NCBI GenBank assembly: GCA_021768185.1
Contig: JAETNP010000007.1
Coordinates: 16,533-80,532, forward strand
Source of the DNA: Oscillospiraceae bacterium
GTDB lineage: Bacteria; Bacillota; Clostridia; Oscillospirales; Oscillospiraceae
Length of the DNA stretch: 64,000 nt
Direction of reading: 5' to 3'
Shown: positions 50,760-59,233 of the stretch, one piece after another
How positions within the stretch are numbered: the stretch's first letter is position 1
Layout: every line of letters begins with the position of its first letter
The notes under the pieces: generated by a model
The model's input: only the letters and a program-made list of their open reading frames with translations
What the model was told of the DNA's origin: nothing
Databases searched by the model: none
Made by a program: the position numbers and the translations under genes

Positions 50760-51205
50760 TGAAAAAATACAAGCTCGCCTTTGATCCCTGGGGGCTGCTG
50801 GTGTTTCTGCTGGTCATGCTCCCGAATTTCTTCTGGTTCGCCGTCCCGGCGCCCGACGACGTCCTGCGGCAGGAGTCTGTCATCCCCCGTCTGGATGGGA
50901 TCGCGTCCGTATGCCAGGTCCTGTTCGCGGCGGCGCTCTGTGGAGTCGTGAACAGGACCCGGGAGAAGCTGCGCCTTACGCCGCTCCTTCTGGCCTCCCT
51001 CTGCTGCGGAGGGCTCTACGCCGCCGGATGGATATCTTATTACGCCGGCTTTGTCGGTCCCCTGGTCATCCTGCTGCTGACCCTTCCGCCCTGCCTGTGT
51101 TTTTTCTTTTTTGCGCTGGATAGGAAAAACTATATCGCGGTGATCCCCCTTACGGGCTTTACCGTCTGCCATTTGATTTATAGCATCGCCAATTTCATGA
51201 TTTGA
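50759..51205 (+). CDS. Small hypothetical membrane protein in the tetrapyrrole cluster
   Basis: A 148-residue protein with four hydrophobic segments (LLVFLLVMLPNFFWF, IASVCQVLFAAALCGVV, LLLASLCCGGLYAAGW, GPLVILLLTLPPCLCFFFF) and a final one near the end. The ATG overlaps the stop of the cobA-hemD gene. I do not recognise it. Its tight coupling suggests co-expression with tetrapyrrole synthesis, but no heme- or metal-binding motif beyond scattered Cys is visible. Confidence 0.75.
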   Translation: MKKYKLAFDPWGLLVFLLVMLPNFFWFAVPAPDDVLRQESVIPRLDGIASVCQVLFAAALCGVVNRTREKLRLTPLLLASLCCGGLYAAGWISYYAGFVGPLVILLLTLPPCLCFFFFALDRKNYIAVIPLTGFTVCHLIYSIANFMI

Positions 51206-51217
51206 GGAGGAGTTCCC

Positions 51218-52201
51218 ATGGACCTGACCAACCGTCCCCGCCGCCTGCGGCGGACCGACGCCATTCGGCGGCTGAACCGGGAGACCCGGCTGAGCCCGGA
51301 GGCGCTGATTTACCCCATTTTTGTAGATGAAACCCTCTCCGGTGTCCGTCCTATCGAGAGCCTGCCGGGACAGAACCATTACGGTCTGGACAGCGTGTGC
51401 CTCGCCGTGGAGGAGTGCCTGGCCCACGGCGTGCGCCACTGCATCCTCTTCGGGCTTCCCGCGGAGAAGGATGCCTGCGGCTCCTCCGCCTGGGCGGAGC
51501 GCGGGGTCATCCAGGAGGCCGTCCGGACCGTCAAGGTCCGCTATCCGGACTTCACTGTCATCACCGATGTGTGCATGTGCGAGTACACGGACCACGGCCA
51601 CTGCGGCATCCTCCACGGCCATGAGGTGGACAACGACGAGACCCTGGCGTATCTGGCGAAGATCGCCGTCAGCCACGCCCGGGCGGGCGCGGACATGGTG
51701 GCCCCCTCGGACATGATGGACGGCCACGTGGCGGTCCTGCGGCGTGCATTGGATGAAAACGGCTTCCAGAACACCGCCGTCATGGCCTACTCCGCCAAGT
51801 ACGCCTCCGCGTTCTACGGCCCCTTCCGGGCCGCCGCCGGTTCGGCCCCCTCCTTCGGGGACCGGAAGGGCTACCAGATGGACCCCCACAACCGGAAGGA
51901 GGCCCTCCGGGAGTGCGCTCTGGACGCCGCCGAGGGGGCGGATATCCTGATGGTAAAGCCCGCGCTGAGCTATCTGGACGTGATCCGGGAATGCGCGGAC
52001 GCCTTCGACCTGCCCCTGTGCGCCTACTCGGTGTCCGGGGAGTACGCCATGATAAAAGCCGCCTCCGCCGCCGGTCTGGTGGATGAGCGGCGGATCATGT
52101 GCGAGACCGCCCTGTCGGTGTTCCGGGCGGGAGCGAATATGCTGATCACCTACTACGCGAAGGAAATCGCGGACGCTATCCAAGCGGGCGAGATCGGCTG
52201 A
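51218..52201 (+). CDS. hemB: Delta-aminolevulinic acid dehydratase (porphobilinogen synthase)
   Basis: A 327-residue enzyme joining two aminolevulinates to porphobilinogen. Motifs: RLRRTDAIRRLNRETRLSPE, LIYPIFVDE, zinc Cys cluster DVCMCEYTDHGHCG, VAPSDMMDGHV, MAYSAKYASAFYGPFR and the Schiff-base lysine in DILMVKPALSYLD. The Cys-rich site marks a zinc-dependent member. AGGAGGAG precedes the ATG. A terminator follows. No hemA or hemL is in the cluster, so precursor synthesis lies elsewhere. Confidence 0.97.
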   Translation: MDLTNRPRRLRRTDAIRRLNRETRLSPEALIYPIFVDETLSGVRPIESLPGQNHYGLDSVCLAVEECLAHGVRHCILFGLPAEKDACGSSAWAERGVIQEAVRTVKVRYPDFTVITDVCMCEYTDHGHCGILHGHEVDNDETLAYLAKIAVSHARAGADMVAPSDMMDGHVAVLRRALDENGFQNTAVMAYSAKYASAFYGPFRAAAGSAPSFGDRKGYQMDPHNRKEALRECALDAAEGADILMVKPALSYLDVIRECADAFDLPLCAYSVSGEYAMIKAASAAGLVDERRIMCETALSVFRAGANMLITYYAKEIADAIQAGEIG

Positions 52202-52210
52202 AAAACAGAG

Positions 52211-52239
52211 AGGGCGCGCTCCCGCCGGGAGCGCGCCCT
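52211..52239. terminator. Terminator after hemB
   Basis: AGGGCGCGCTCCC pairs with GGGAGCGCGCCCT (13 bp, loop GCC) between convergent hemB and the ECF-type gene. It likely serves both directions. Confidence 0.85.
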
Positions 52240-52251
52240 TGCAATATTTTG

Positions 52252-52857
52252 TTACTCAGCGATCTGATACCTAGGAGCGTTCAGCACGAACCGGTTCAGC
52301 ACCGCGCTCAGCGCCGCGCTGACGATGACGCCTACCACCAGCTCCAACGCCACATTCACCGTAAAGAAGCCGGCGAAAATGGTCCAGAAGGGGCTGCCGC
52401 CGAAATAGGAGCCCTGGAAGAAGCCCACGACCATGCCGACAAAGAGGATGGTGTTGGTCAGCGTCCCGGCCACGGCGGTGCCCACAAAGGCCAGTACGTG
52501 GCTGCGGCTCACCTTCAGCAGAGCGGGGAACAGCACTCCGGCCACCACGCCGATGAGGATGCGGGGAATAAAGCAGGCCGCCGCCGTCGCCAGGGGGCTC
52601 AACGCAACCAGCGCGGCGCCGAAGAGGTCGCCCATAAAGCACTGGGCAAAACTGGTAGCGCCGAATACCGCGCCCAAAAAGCCGCCCCGCACGGGGCCCA
52701 GGGTCATGCCGCCGATGACGACGGGGATCACCAGGAAGGTGATGGACACCGGCCCGATCCGCAGGTAGCCCAGGGGAGTGAAGGCCATCAGGAGGATGAT
52801 CGCCGCAAGTATCGCCGTCAGTGTGATCTCGCGGACTTTGGTGCTTGTGTTGCTCAT
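52252..52857 (-). CDS. ECF transporter S component (vitamin-type)
   Basis: A 201-residue membrane protein with about six segments and the ECF S-component pattern: TLTAILAAIILLMAFTPLGY, VSITFLVIPVVIGGM, GPVRGGFLGAVFGATSF and a C-terminal FFTVNVALELVVGVIVS. The N-terminal ILAAI motif would contact the energising unit, which is not encoded here. Adjacent coaX makes pantothenate a plausible substrate, an inference from position. AAAGGAGAA precedes the ATG at 52857; the longer frame upstream is not real. Confidence 0.82.
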   Translation of the reverse strand: MSNTSTKVREITLTAILAAIILLMAFTPLGYLRIGPVSITFLVIPVVIGGMTLGPVRGGFLGAVFGATSFAQCFMGDLFGAALVALSPLATAAACFIPRILIGVVAGVLFPALLKVSRSHVLAFVGTAVAGTLTNTILFVGMVVGFFQGSYFGGSPFWTIFAGFFTVNVALELVVGVIVSAALSAVLNRFVLNAPRYQIAE

Positions 52858-52905
52858 AATTACGTTCTCCTTTGAGGATATTTCACCTCGCGCTGTCGTC
52901 CCTGT

Positions 52906-52974
52906 GATTGTGCAATGACCCCATCGAGGGTACGGCGCGCAAAATATGTATAACAACAGCTCCCGCTGTTATTA
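52906..52974. repeat. Partial palindrome copy and coaX-end hairpin
   Basis: GATTGTGCAATGACCCCATC (52906-) matches one arm of the palindrome nested in repeat B at 14368-14402. A TAACAACAGC/GCTGTTATTA hairpin then covers the coaX stop (52951-52974) and may end its transcript. Confidence 0.55.
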
Positions 52975-53754
52975 CCGCTTTTTCGGCCGGTTCAGCTCAT
53001 AGAGGTACCGCAGACCTTTCAGCGTCAGCTCCGGGTCATGCGTGAGCTCCCGCCTGCACCGGGCGGTCACCAAGGCAGCGGAGCCGCCGGTGGCTACGCA
53101 TTTCGCCCCCGCCATCCCCGGCAGGGCCATGTAGCGCTCCAAAAAGCCGTCCACCATCATGGCGCTCCCCAGCAGCAGGCCGCAGCGCATGGCGTCGGCG
53201 CTGTTGCGTCCCAGGCAGTCCTCCTCGCCGCTACCCAGCTCAATAGAGGGCAGCAGGGCGGCAGTCTCCTTCAAGAGCTGCGCGCTCAGCCGGATGCCCG
53301 GCAGGATGCACCCGCCCAGGTAGGTCCGGTTTTTGTCCACGGCAATGATAGTGGTTACAGTCCCCGCATCCACTACAATCAAAGGCGCGCCGTACTCCGT
53401 CAGCCCCGCCAGGGTATTGGCGGCCAGATCGCCTCCCAGCTGGGAGGGGTCGTCGATGCCGATCCGGAACCCGGTGCGGATGCCGGGTCCCACCCGCAGG
53501 ACCTCCTGCCCTGTAACCAGCCGCGCCGCCTCCTCCGCCAGTCCGGTGAGCTCGGGCACCACGGAGGCCATGATGCAGTTGGTGATCTGCTCCCGGGAAA
53601 TGCGGTTCATACGCATTAGATCGTACAGAATGGCCGCATACTCATCGGCGCTTCGGCTGGCCTTCACGGAGATTTTGCCCTTCATCAGGAGATTTTCCTG
53701 CTGGAAAATTCCGATGGACATGTGGGAATTTCCCACGTCAATGGCTAACAGCAT
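52972..53754 (-). CDS. coaX: Type III pantothenate kinase
   Basis: A 260-residue ASKHA-fold kinase that makes 4'-phosphopantothenate, the first step of CoA synthesis. Motifs: LLAIDVGNSHMSIGIFQ, VASVVPELT, GIRTGFRIGIDDPSQLGGDL (PAN-binding) and VVDAGTVTTIIAVDKN, then GCILPGIRLSAQLL. Type III enzymes need a monovalent cation and are not inhibited by CoA. It is flanked by an ECF S component and a DUF2284 gene on the same strand. Confidence 0.96.
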   Translation of the reverse strand: MLLAIDVGNSHMSIGIFQQENLLMKGKISVKASRSADEYAAILYDLMRMNRISREQITNCIMASVVPELTGLAEEAARLVTGQEVLRVGPGIRTGFRIGIDDPSQLGGDLAANTLAGLTEYGAPLIVVDAGTVTTIIAVDKNRTYLGGCILPGIRLSAQLLKETAALLPSIELGSGEEDCLGRNSADAMRCGLLLGSAMMVDGFLERYMALPGMAGAKCVATGGSAALVTARCRRELTHDPELTLKGLRYLYELNRPKKR

Positions 53755-53763
53755 CGTCCCACC

Positions 53764-54303
53764 TCACTTTGCGGGATCGAAGCAGAACATGCTGAAGAAG
53801 GCCACCACGCCCGGCCCGCAGTCGTACTCCATGCCGCAGGAGGCCGCCATCTCCTGAACGAAGATGCAGTAGGCCGACATGCAGGAATACCGCTTATCCG
53901 GGAACCGGCAGGGCTTCCCCTCCGTAATGGCGCAGGGCGTACACAGGCTGCACCCTCCGGCGCCCACCATCAGCCCCGGACGGTCCGCCCGGTCGATGAG
54001 CTCCCGGGTCATCCGGTTGTGCTTCCCCTTTGCGGGCTTTGTCTGGGCCTCGTCCATCGGGTCCTCGATGTCCCACATGGTTTGCAGGACCAGCGCCCTG
54101 GGCCAGCTCCGGACCCGGGCCTCCATCTCCTCCACCGTGCCGCAGTCCGGCGGGCAGGCGTAATTGACGCCGTACTTTCCGCAGAGATTTTCGGCGCAGA
54201 GCGGACGGAAGGAGGGCACAAAGATCAGGTCCTTCGTATCCATCACCGCGGCGTTGGCGAAGCCCAGCTCCAGTGCCAGCTCCAGCATTTCCTGTTCCGT
54301 CAT
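53764..54303 (-). CDS. DUF2284 family predicted metal-binding protein
   Basis: A 179-residue protein with conserved Cys groups: FRPLCAENLCGKYG, YACPPDCG, GGCSLCTPCAITEGKPC and YSCMSAYCIFVQEMAASC. This is the pattern of the DUF2284 family, which probably binds iron-sulfur clusters or zinc. No function is established. It precedes coaX by 9 bases on the same strand, so they may be co-transcribed. Confidence 0.85.
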   Translation of the reverse strand: MTEQEMLELALELGFANAAVMDTKDLIFVPSFRPLCAENLCGKYGVNYACPPDCGTVEEMEARVRSWPRALVLQTMWDIEDPMDEAQTKPAKGKHNRMTRELIDRADRPGLMVGAGGCSLCTPCAITEGKPCRFPDKRYSCMSAYCIFVQEMAASCGMEYDCGPGVVAFFSMFCFDPAK

Positions 54304-54376
54304 GGTAAGCCCTCCATTCTATGATGCGCTGTCTGTATTGTACCCCATCCCGCTCTGTTTTTCCACTAAAATCTCA

Positions 54377-54405
54377 TTGCATTTTTCCTGAAATTATGGT
54401 ATGCT
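54377..54405 (+). promoter_or_regulatory. Promoter of the MoxR-VWA pair
   Basis: TTGCAT (54377-54382), 17-base spacer, TATGCT (54400-54405), about 44 bases before the ATG. Confidence 0.65.
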
Positions 54406-54448
54406 TTGGATATCTTTCTGTTAAATACTTCACAAAGGAGATCCGCAT

Positions 54449-55369
54449 ATGGATATCGCTTCTCTTCAGGCCAAGCTGGACGAGGCCAAGTACCTCTGCG
54501 GCGCGGAGGTGGCCACCACGCTGCTGGTGGCCCTCCGGCTGGGCCGCCCCCTGCTCATCGAGGGCCCTGCCGGCGTGGGCAAGACGGAGATCGCCAAGGT
54601 CATGGCCTCCGCTCTGGACCGGGAGCTGGTGCGCCTCCAGTGCTACGAAGGCCTGGACGAGAGCAAGGCCCTCTACGAGTGGAACTACCAGAAGCAGCTG
54701 CTGAGCATCCAGGTGCAGATGAACCGCCGGGAGGCGGATGACCTGACCCGCTCCCTGTTCAGCAGCGAGTATCTGCTGGAGCGCCCCCTGCTGCGGGCCA
54801 TCCGGTCGGAGAAGCCGGTGGTGCTGCTCATCGACGAGATCGACAAATCCGACGAGGAGTTCGAGGCCTTCCTGCTGGAGCTTCTCAGCGAGATGCAGGT
54901 CACCATCCCGGAGTCCGGGGTGATCCGGGCCAGCTCCATCCCCTTCGTCATCCTGACCTCCAACCGCGCCCGGCCTCTGGGGGAGGCTCTGCGCCGCCGG
55001 TGCGCGTATCTCTACCTCCAATACCCGGACATTGAGCGGGAGACCGCCATCATCCGGGCCAAGGCCCCCAACGTCAACGAGCATTTGGCCGTCCAGGTGG
55101 CCCAGGCCATCCACGACCTGCGCCAGAGCGAGCGCATCCTGAAAAAGCCCTCCATCGCGGAGACCCTGGACTGGGTGTCCGCCCTGGAGGCCCTGGGGGT
55201 CAGCGACCTGACCCCGGACGCCGCCCGGCAGACCATGGGCTTTGTGCTGAAAAGCAGCGAAGACCTGGAGGCCGCCGGGGACGTTCTGTACGGCCAGGGC
55301 TGCGAACACGAGCACACCCACGAGCCGGGCCATGAGCACTGCGGCGCCTGCGGCCACCATCCGGCATGA
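54449..55369 (+). CDS. MoxR-type AAA+ ATPase with His/Cys-rich tail
   Basis: A 306-residue AAA+ protein of the MoxR/CoxD group, chaperone-like ATPases that work with VWA proteins to insert metals or mature enzymes. Walker A IEGPAGVGKTEIAKVM, Walker B VVLLIDEIDKSDEEFE, sensor VILTSNRARPLGEALRRRC. The final ~26 residues (from GQGCEHEHTHEPGHEHCGAC) form a tail dense in His and Cys, most likely a metal-binding site and not part of the usual fold. It overlaps the VWA gene by 4 bases. No CoxL-type dehydrogenase is next to it. Confidence 0.9.
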   Translation: MDIASLQAKLDEAKYLCGAEVATTLLVALRLGRPLLIEGPAGVGKTEIAKVMASALDRELVRLQCYEGLDESKALYEWNYQKQLLSIQVQMNRREADDLTRSLFSSEYLLERPLLRAIRSEKPVVLLIDEIDKSDEEFEAFLLELLSEMQVTIPESGVIRASSIPFVILTSNRARPLGEALRRRCAYLYLQYPDIERETAIIRAKAPNVNEHLAVQVAQAIHDLRQSERILKKPSIAETLDWVSALEALGVSDLTPDAARQTMGFVLKSSEDLEAAGDVLYGQGCEHEHTHEPGHEHCGACGHHPA

Positions 55370-56634
55370 GCGTCTATCTGGAAAAGCTGGCGGAGTTCTC
55401 CGCGCTGCTGCGCCGGGAGGGCCTGGCGGTAGGGATACGTGAGACGGCGGACGCCTGCGAAATTCTGTCGGTGCTGGACCTCAGCGACCGGGAGACCGTG
55501 CGTCTGGCCCTCCAGGCGGTCTATGCCAAGAGCAGGGAGGAGCAAGCCGCCTTCCAGCGCTGCTTTGACGGCTTTTTTGTCAGCGCGGAGCAGCGGGACG
55601 CCATCCGCCGGAAGCAGGAAGCCGAGGCCCGGGAGATGGCCCAGCGCCGCCAGGAGGCGGAGCAGGAGATGCAGGTCAATGGCCGGCCCATGGACCTGCG
55701 GGAGGACCTCCAGGAGGTCTACGTCCGCATGGGCGAGGACAAGCGGGACCAGCTGCGCCGGATGCTGGAAAAGATGCAGGGCAACCTCCAGCGCAGCCCG
55801 AAGCTGTACAGCAACTTCATCCGCTCCGTGTTCATGCGCTTCCTTTTGGAGCAGCAGATGGCCATGGAGGACGACGCCGCCATCGGCAGCGAGGCTGTGG
55901 ACCCGGACCTCGCCCTGCTCTACCGGGACATCTCCCAGTTCAAGGAGGCCGACATTCCCCGGGCGGCGGCCCTCATCGCCGCCATTTCCCGGCAGCTGGA
56001 CGCGGAGCTGAGCCGCCGCCGGCAGTCCCGTGGGCACAGCGGGAAGCTGGATTTCCGCCGCACCATCCGCAAGGGTCTGGAGACCGGCGGCAGCTTTTAC
56101 CGTCTCTCCTACCGCCGGAAGCGGCAGAAGAAGCGGCGGCTGGTGCTGTTGTGCGACGTATCCGGGTCCATGCTTCAGTTTTCGGAGTTTGTCCTGCGGT
56201 TTATCAAGTCCATGTCGGATATTTCCGAATCCTCCCAGACTTTTCTCTTTTCCGAGGAGGTAAGGGAGGTAGACCCTTTCGCCCTACAGAATATGGACGC
56301 TTTCCGGGACTATGTCCGCTCCTCCGGGCTGTTTGGCCGGGGTACGGACCTGGGGGCTGCACTGGAGGATCTGACCAGCCGCCGCCCCGCGCCGCTGGGG
56401 CCCTCCACCACCCTCCTGATCTTGTCGGATACCAAGACCATTGACCTTCCCCGTGCGGCCCAGGCACTTTTGGAGGCCCGCCGGCAGGCGGGCCGGGTGC
56501 TTTGGCTCAATCCCATTCCCCAGCGGAAATGGCCTTATATGGCCAGCATTCGGACCATGTCCTCTCTGTGCCAGATGGCCCCCTGTTCCACGCTGGACGA
56601 GTTGGCGAGGTCCTGCCGGAAGATGATGAAATAA
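55366..56634 (+). CDS. VWA domain protein (CoxE-like)
   Basis: A 422-residue CoxE-like protein. A long helical, charged N-terminal part (residues about 60-230, with RRKQEAEAREMAQRRQEAEQ) is followed by a von Willebrand A domain from about residue 258, with MIDAS motif LLCDVSGSM near residue 263 and RSSGLFGRGTDLGAAL. It is the partner of the upstream MoxR ATPase (ATGA overlap). Such pairs in CO dehydrogenase maturation help insert copper or sulfur into the enzyme; the target here is unknown. A strong terminator follows. Confidence 0.9.
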   Translation: MSVYLEKLAEFSALLRREGLAVGIRETADACEILSVLDLSDRETVRLALQAVYAKSREEQAAFQRCFDGFFVSAEQRDAIRRKQEAEAREMAQRRQEAEQEMQVNGRPMDLREDLQEVYVRMGEDKRDQLRRMLEKMQGNLQRSPKLYSNFIRSVFMRFLLEQQMAMEDDAAIGSEAVDPDLALLYRDISQFKEADIPRAAALIAAISRQLDAELSRRRQSRGHSGKLDFRRTIRKGLETGGSFYRLSYRRKRQKKRRLVLLCDVSGSMLQFSEFVLRFIKSMSDISESSQTFLFSEEVREVDPFALQNMDAFRDYVRSSGLFGRGTDLGAALEDLTSRRPAPLGPSTTLLILSDTKTIDLPRAAQALLEARRQAGRVLWLNPIPQRKWPYMASIRTMSSLCQMAPCSTLDELARSCRKMMK

Positions 56635-56639
56635 TGAAG

Positions 56640-56682
56640 AAGAGACTGCCGTCAAACATTGTTTGCGGCAGTCTCTTTTTTC
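56640..56682 (+). terminator. Terminator of the MoxR-VWA pair
   Basis: A long stem, AAGAGACTGCCG-T-CAAAC paired with GTTTG-CGGCAGTCTCTT (single bulged T, loop ATT), followed by a T-run of six to seven. Confidence 0.92.
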
Positions 56683-56698
56683 ATTCCTTCTTGAATCG

Positions 56699-57195
56699 GC
56701 CCGGGGGCTGCGCACCCCCGGACCCCGCGCCTACTTTTTGTATGGACAAAAAGTAGGCAAAAAGCCACTTAAACCTGGCGGTTTAAGAATCCCTGAATGA
56801 CGGGGGAGTTTAGTTTTGCGCCCGAGGCACAGTCGGTTTTGTCTAAACTTATTGCTGTCCGCTTCGTTCCCCTTCTGCGTCTATTTCAGCGTAGTCATCG
56901 GCGGCCCCTACCGTATAGCGGGGCTAACTCCCCGGGGTACATAACATAAGCCCCGTCTTCTATCGTACCTCCGGCGATGGTGGCAGACTGGTTATAGAAG
57001 CGGCGCCGCAGCGAAATCTACCGTAAGGACCCGTGGGTAGCCGCAGAAGTCTGGCGCACCAACGAAGGAACTAGGACAGAACCAAACCAAGTACGTCGGA
57101 GGGAAACTAATCTCCCCCGTAATCAGGAGGATTCTTAAGGAACGCAGTTCCTTAAGGGTGCTTTTGCTTCTTTTCCCACAAGGGAAAAGAAGGTC
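56699..57195. repeat. Long modular hairpin-bounded repeat, copy D (reverse)
   Basis: A reverse-orientation copy. It starts GGGGGC/GCCCCC, CCTACTTTTTGT/ACAAAAAGTAGG and TTAAACC/GGTTTAA hairpins, terminal repeat ATGACGGGGGAGTTTAGTTT (56797-56816), core, terminal repeat AAACTAATCTCCCCCGTAAT (57104-57123; the two match 18 of 20 inverted), CTTAAGGAAC/GTTCCTTAAG and CTTCTTTTCCC/GGGAAAAGAAG hairpins. It fills the gap between convergent VWA and MATE genes and reaches the MATE stop. Confidence 0.9.
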
Positions 57196-58612
57196 ACCGA
57201 GCCTTCTCAGGGGGAAGGTCGTCCGGCCTCATCCCATGGATGCCGCACTTGGCATAGGCCCGCTTCCGGATAAAGAAGAAAAATCCAATATGGACGGCGG
57301 CAGTAATCGTCCAGCTCACCGGGTAAGAGAGGAAAAGCACCGCAGGGGTGTGGTACACCTGGAACACCGTGGCAATCCACAGCAGCCGCACCCCGCAGGC
57401 CCCCACCATAGACACGATCATAGGCACCACGGAGTATCCCAGTCCCCGCAGAGCCCCAACCATCACGTCCATCACACCGCACAGGCAGTACAGGCTGCAC
57501 ACATACTTCAGCCGCAGCATGGCCTGGGCGATGACCTCCTCCTCGCCGGGGGCGTAGATAGAAGCCAGCGGGTATCCAAAGAACACCGCAAGATTTCCCA
57601 GGACCAAGCCAAAAATCAGCGAATACAGCTGGCAGAGCAGCAGGGACCTGTCCACCCGCCGGCACTCGCCCGCGCCGTAATTCTGGCTGGTAAAGGTCAG
57701 ATCCGTCTGGTAGAAGGAGTTCATGGACACGTAAACGAACCCCTCAATATTGGCGGAGGCGGAAGACCCTGCAATGATCGCCGTAGAGCCAAAGGAATTG
57801 ATAGAGGACTGAATCACCACATTGGACAGCGAAAACACGATCCCCTGAAATCCTGCGGGCAGCCCCACCTGAAGAATCCGCTTTACGATCCGCTTGTCCA
57901 AATGCAGCTTCCGCAGGTCCAGATGCAGAGGCCCCTGGTCCCGCATCAGACAGCTCAGCACCAGCATTGCGGACACCGCCTGGGAGATGATGGTGGCCAG
58001 CGCCACCCCCGCCACGCTCATCTCAAACACGATGACAAACAGCAGGTTCAGCGCCACATTGGTCACTCCGGCAATCGCCAGATAGTATAGAGGCCGCCGG
58101 GTATCCCCCTGGGCCCGGAGGATGGCCGAGCCGAAGTTATAAAGCATATTCACCGGCATACCCAGAAAGTAGATCCGCAGGTAAATGGCCGCCAGGTCGA
58201 TCACATCCGGCGTGGAGGAGGTCCAGACCAGCAGTTGCCGTGCCAAAGACACGCCCAATATCGCCAGGAGCACGCCGCTGATAAGAGAAATGGCAATCGC
58301 CGTGTGGACGCTGCTGTGAACGTCATCCTCCCGTCCGCCTCCCAGGTCCCGGGCTACCACCACGTTGGTGCCCACAGAAAACCCCACGAACAAGTTGACC
58401 AGCAGATTGATAAGGGAGCTGGTCGATCCCACGGCGGCCAGGGCCTCCTTTCCCGCGCAGCGGCCCACCACCACCACGTCGGCGGCGTTGAACAGCAGCT
58501 GCAGCAAACTGGAAAGCATGAGCGGCAGGGCGAACAGCAGGATCTTTCCCGCCAGCGGTCCGTGTACCATGTCGATCTGGTATCCGGCTTGCCCCTGCTT
58601 TTGCGTTGCCAT
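57194..58612 (-). CDS. MATE family efflux transporter 1
   Basis: A 472-residue MATE/DinF-type exporter with twelve membrane segments and two-fold internal repeat: GKILLFALPLMLSSLLQLLF and AADVVVVGRCAGKEALAAVG in the first half, LPAGFQGIVFSLSNVVIQSS in the second. It exports cationic compounds in exchange for Na+ or H+. The ATG at 58612 has GGGGAGGG upstream; the frame continues far upstream but has no start context. It lies opposite repeat D and is divergent from the GntR-ABC operon. Confidence 0.9.
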   Translation of the reverse strand: MATQKQGQAGYQIDMVHGPLAGKILLFALPLMLSSLLQLLFNAADVVVVGRCAGKEALAAVGSTSSLINLLVNLFVGFSVGTNVVVARDLGGGREDDVHSSVHTAIAISLISGVLLAILGVSLARQLLVWTSSTPDVIDLAAIYLRIYFLGMPVNMLYNFGSAILRAQGDTRRPLYYLAIAGVTNVALNLLFVIVFEMSVAGVALATIISQAVSAMLVLSCLMRDQGPLHLDLRKLHLDKRIVKRILQVGLPAGFQGIVFSLSNVVIQSSINSFGSTAIIAGSSASANIEGFVYVSMNSFYQTDLTFTSQNYGAGECRRVDRSLLLCQLYSLIFGLVLGNLAVFFGYPLASIYAPGEEEVIAQAMLRLKYVCSLYCLCGVMDVMVGALRGLGYSVVPMIVSMVGACGVRLLWIATVFQVYHTPAVLFLSYPVSWTITAAVHIGFFFFIRKRAYAKCGIHGMRPDDLPPEKAR

Positions 58613-58790
58613 CCTATTCCCCTCCCCGATTCTAAAGCGCAGTAAGCCAGTTATACCATATATATGCCAAAAGAACAACCCCGAAACCGGAAAAAAGGGG
58701 CCAAAAAACGGCGGAATTTTCCCGATTTGTTTGGCACAACCCATGTGACGTCCCTCCTCAAAATTTTTTGCAGAATATGCGGTTTCCCTC

Positions 58791-58838
58791 TTGACAAACC
58801 GTTCATACTGTGTATACTGTTCATATACAGATGAACAG
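58791..58838 (+). promoter_or_regulatory. Promoter and operator of the GntR-ABC operon
   Basis: TTGACA (58791-58796), 16-base spacer, TATACT (58813-58818). A perfect 8-bp dyad CTGTTCAT-N6-ATGAACAG (58817-58838) lies on the start-site region, the usual place for a YtrA-type GntR autoregulator. Confidence 0.7.
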
Positions 58839-58853
58839 ACGAGAGGTGAGGCA

Positions 58854-59228
58854 ATGGACATCATCATCAGCAACTCCAGCGGCCAGCCCATCTATGAGCA
58901 GATCTGCCGGCAGATCAAGGGCGCGGTGGCATCCGGGAAGCTGAAGCCCGGAGAGCCCCTGCCCTCCATCCGCAGCCTGGCCCGGGATCTGCGCATCAGC
59001 GTCATCACCACCAAGCGGGCCTATGAGGAGCTGGAGCGGGACGGGTTTATCTGCACCGTAGCCGGAAAGGGCAGCTTCGTGGCCCAGCAGGACGTGGAAC
59101 TGGCCAGGGAGAGCAGCCTGCGGGAGATCGAGCAGCACCTGCAATCCGCTCTGGAGCTGAGCCGGCAGATTGAACTGCCCATAAACGAACTGCAAAATAT
59201 ACTTCAGGTATTAAGCGAGGAGGAGTAA
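58854..59228 (+). CDS. GntR family regulator (YtrA type)
   Basis: A 124-residue short GntR protein without a large effector domain. The winged helix reads PIYEQICRQIKGAVASGKLK, GEPLPSIRSLARDLRIS and TTKRAYEELERDGFI, ending GKGSFVAQQ. The tail (about 45 residues) is a helical dimer part as in YtrA. GAGAGGTGAG precedes the ATG at 58854; earlier in-frame ATGs are not supported. It is co-encoded with an ABC exporter, the standard YtrA arrangement for cell-envelope-stress control. Confidence 0.92.
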   Translation: MDIIISNSSGQPIYEQICRQIKGAVASGKLKPGEPLPSIRSLARDLRISVITTKRAYEELERDGFICTVAGKGSFVAQQDVELARESSLREIEQHLQSALELSRQIELPINELQNILQVLSEEE

Positions 59229-59233
59229 ACAAG

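Noticed and set aside
57158..58090. A 310-codon plus-strand ORF opposite the first MATE gene
   Set aside because: Composition rich in His, Gln and Arg is typical of a shadow frame; no motif, and the MATE gene is clear.
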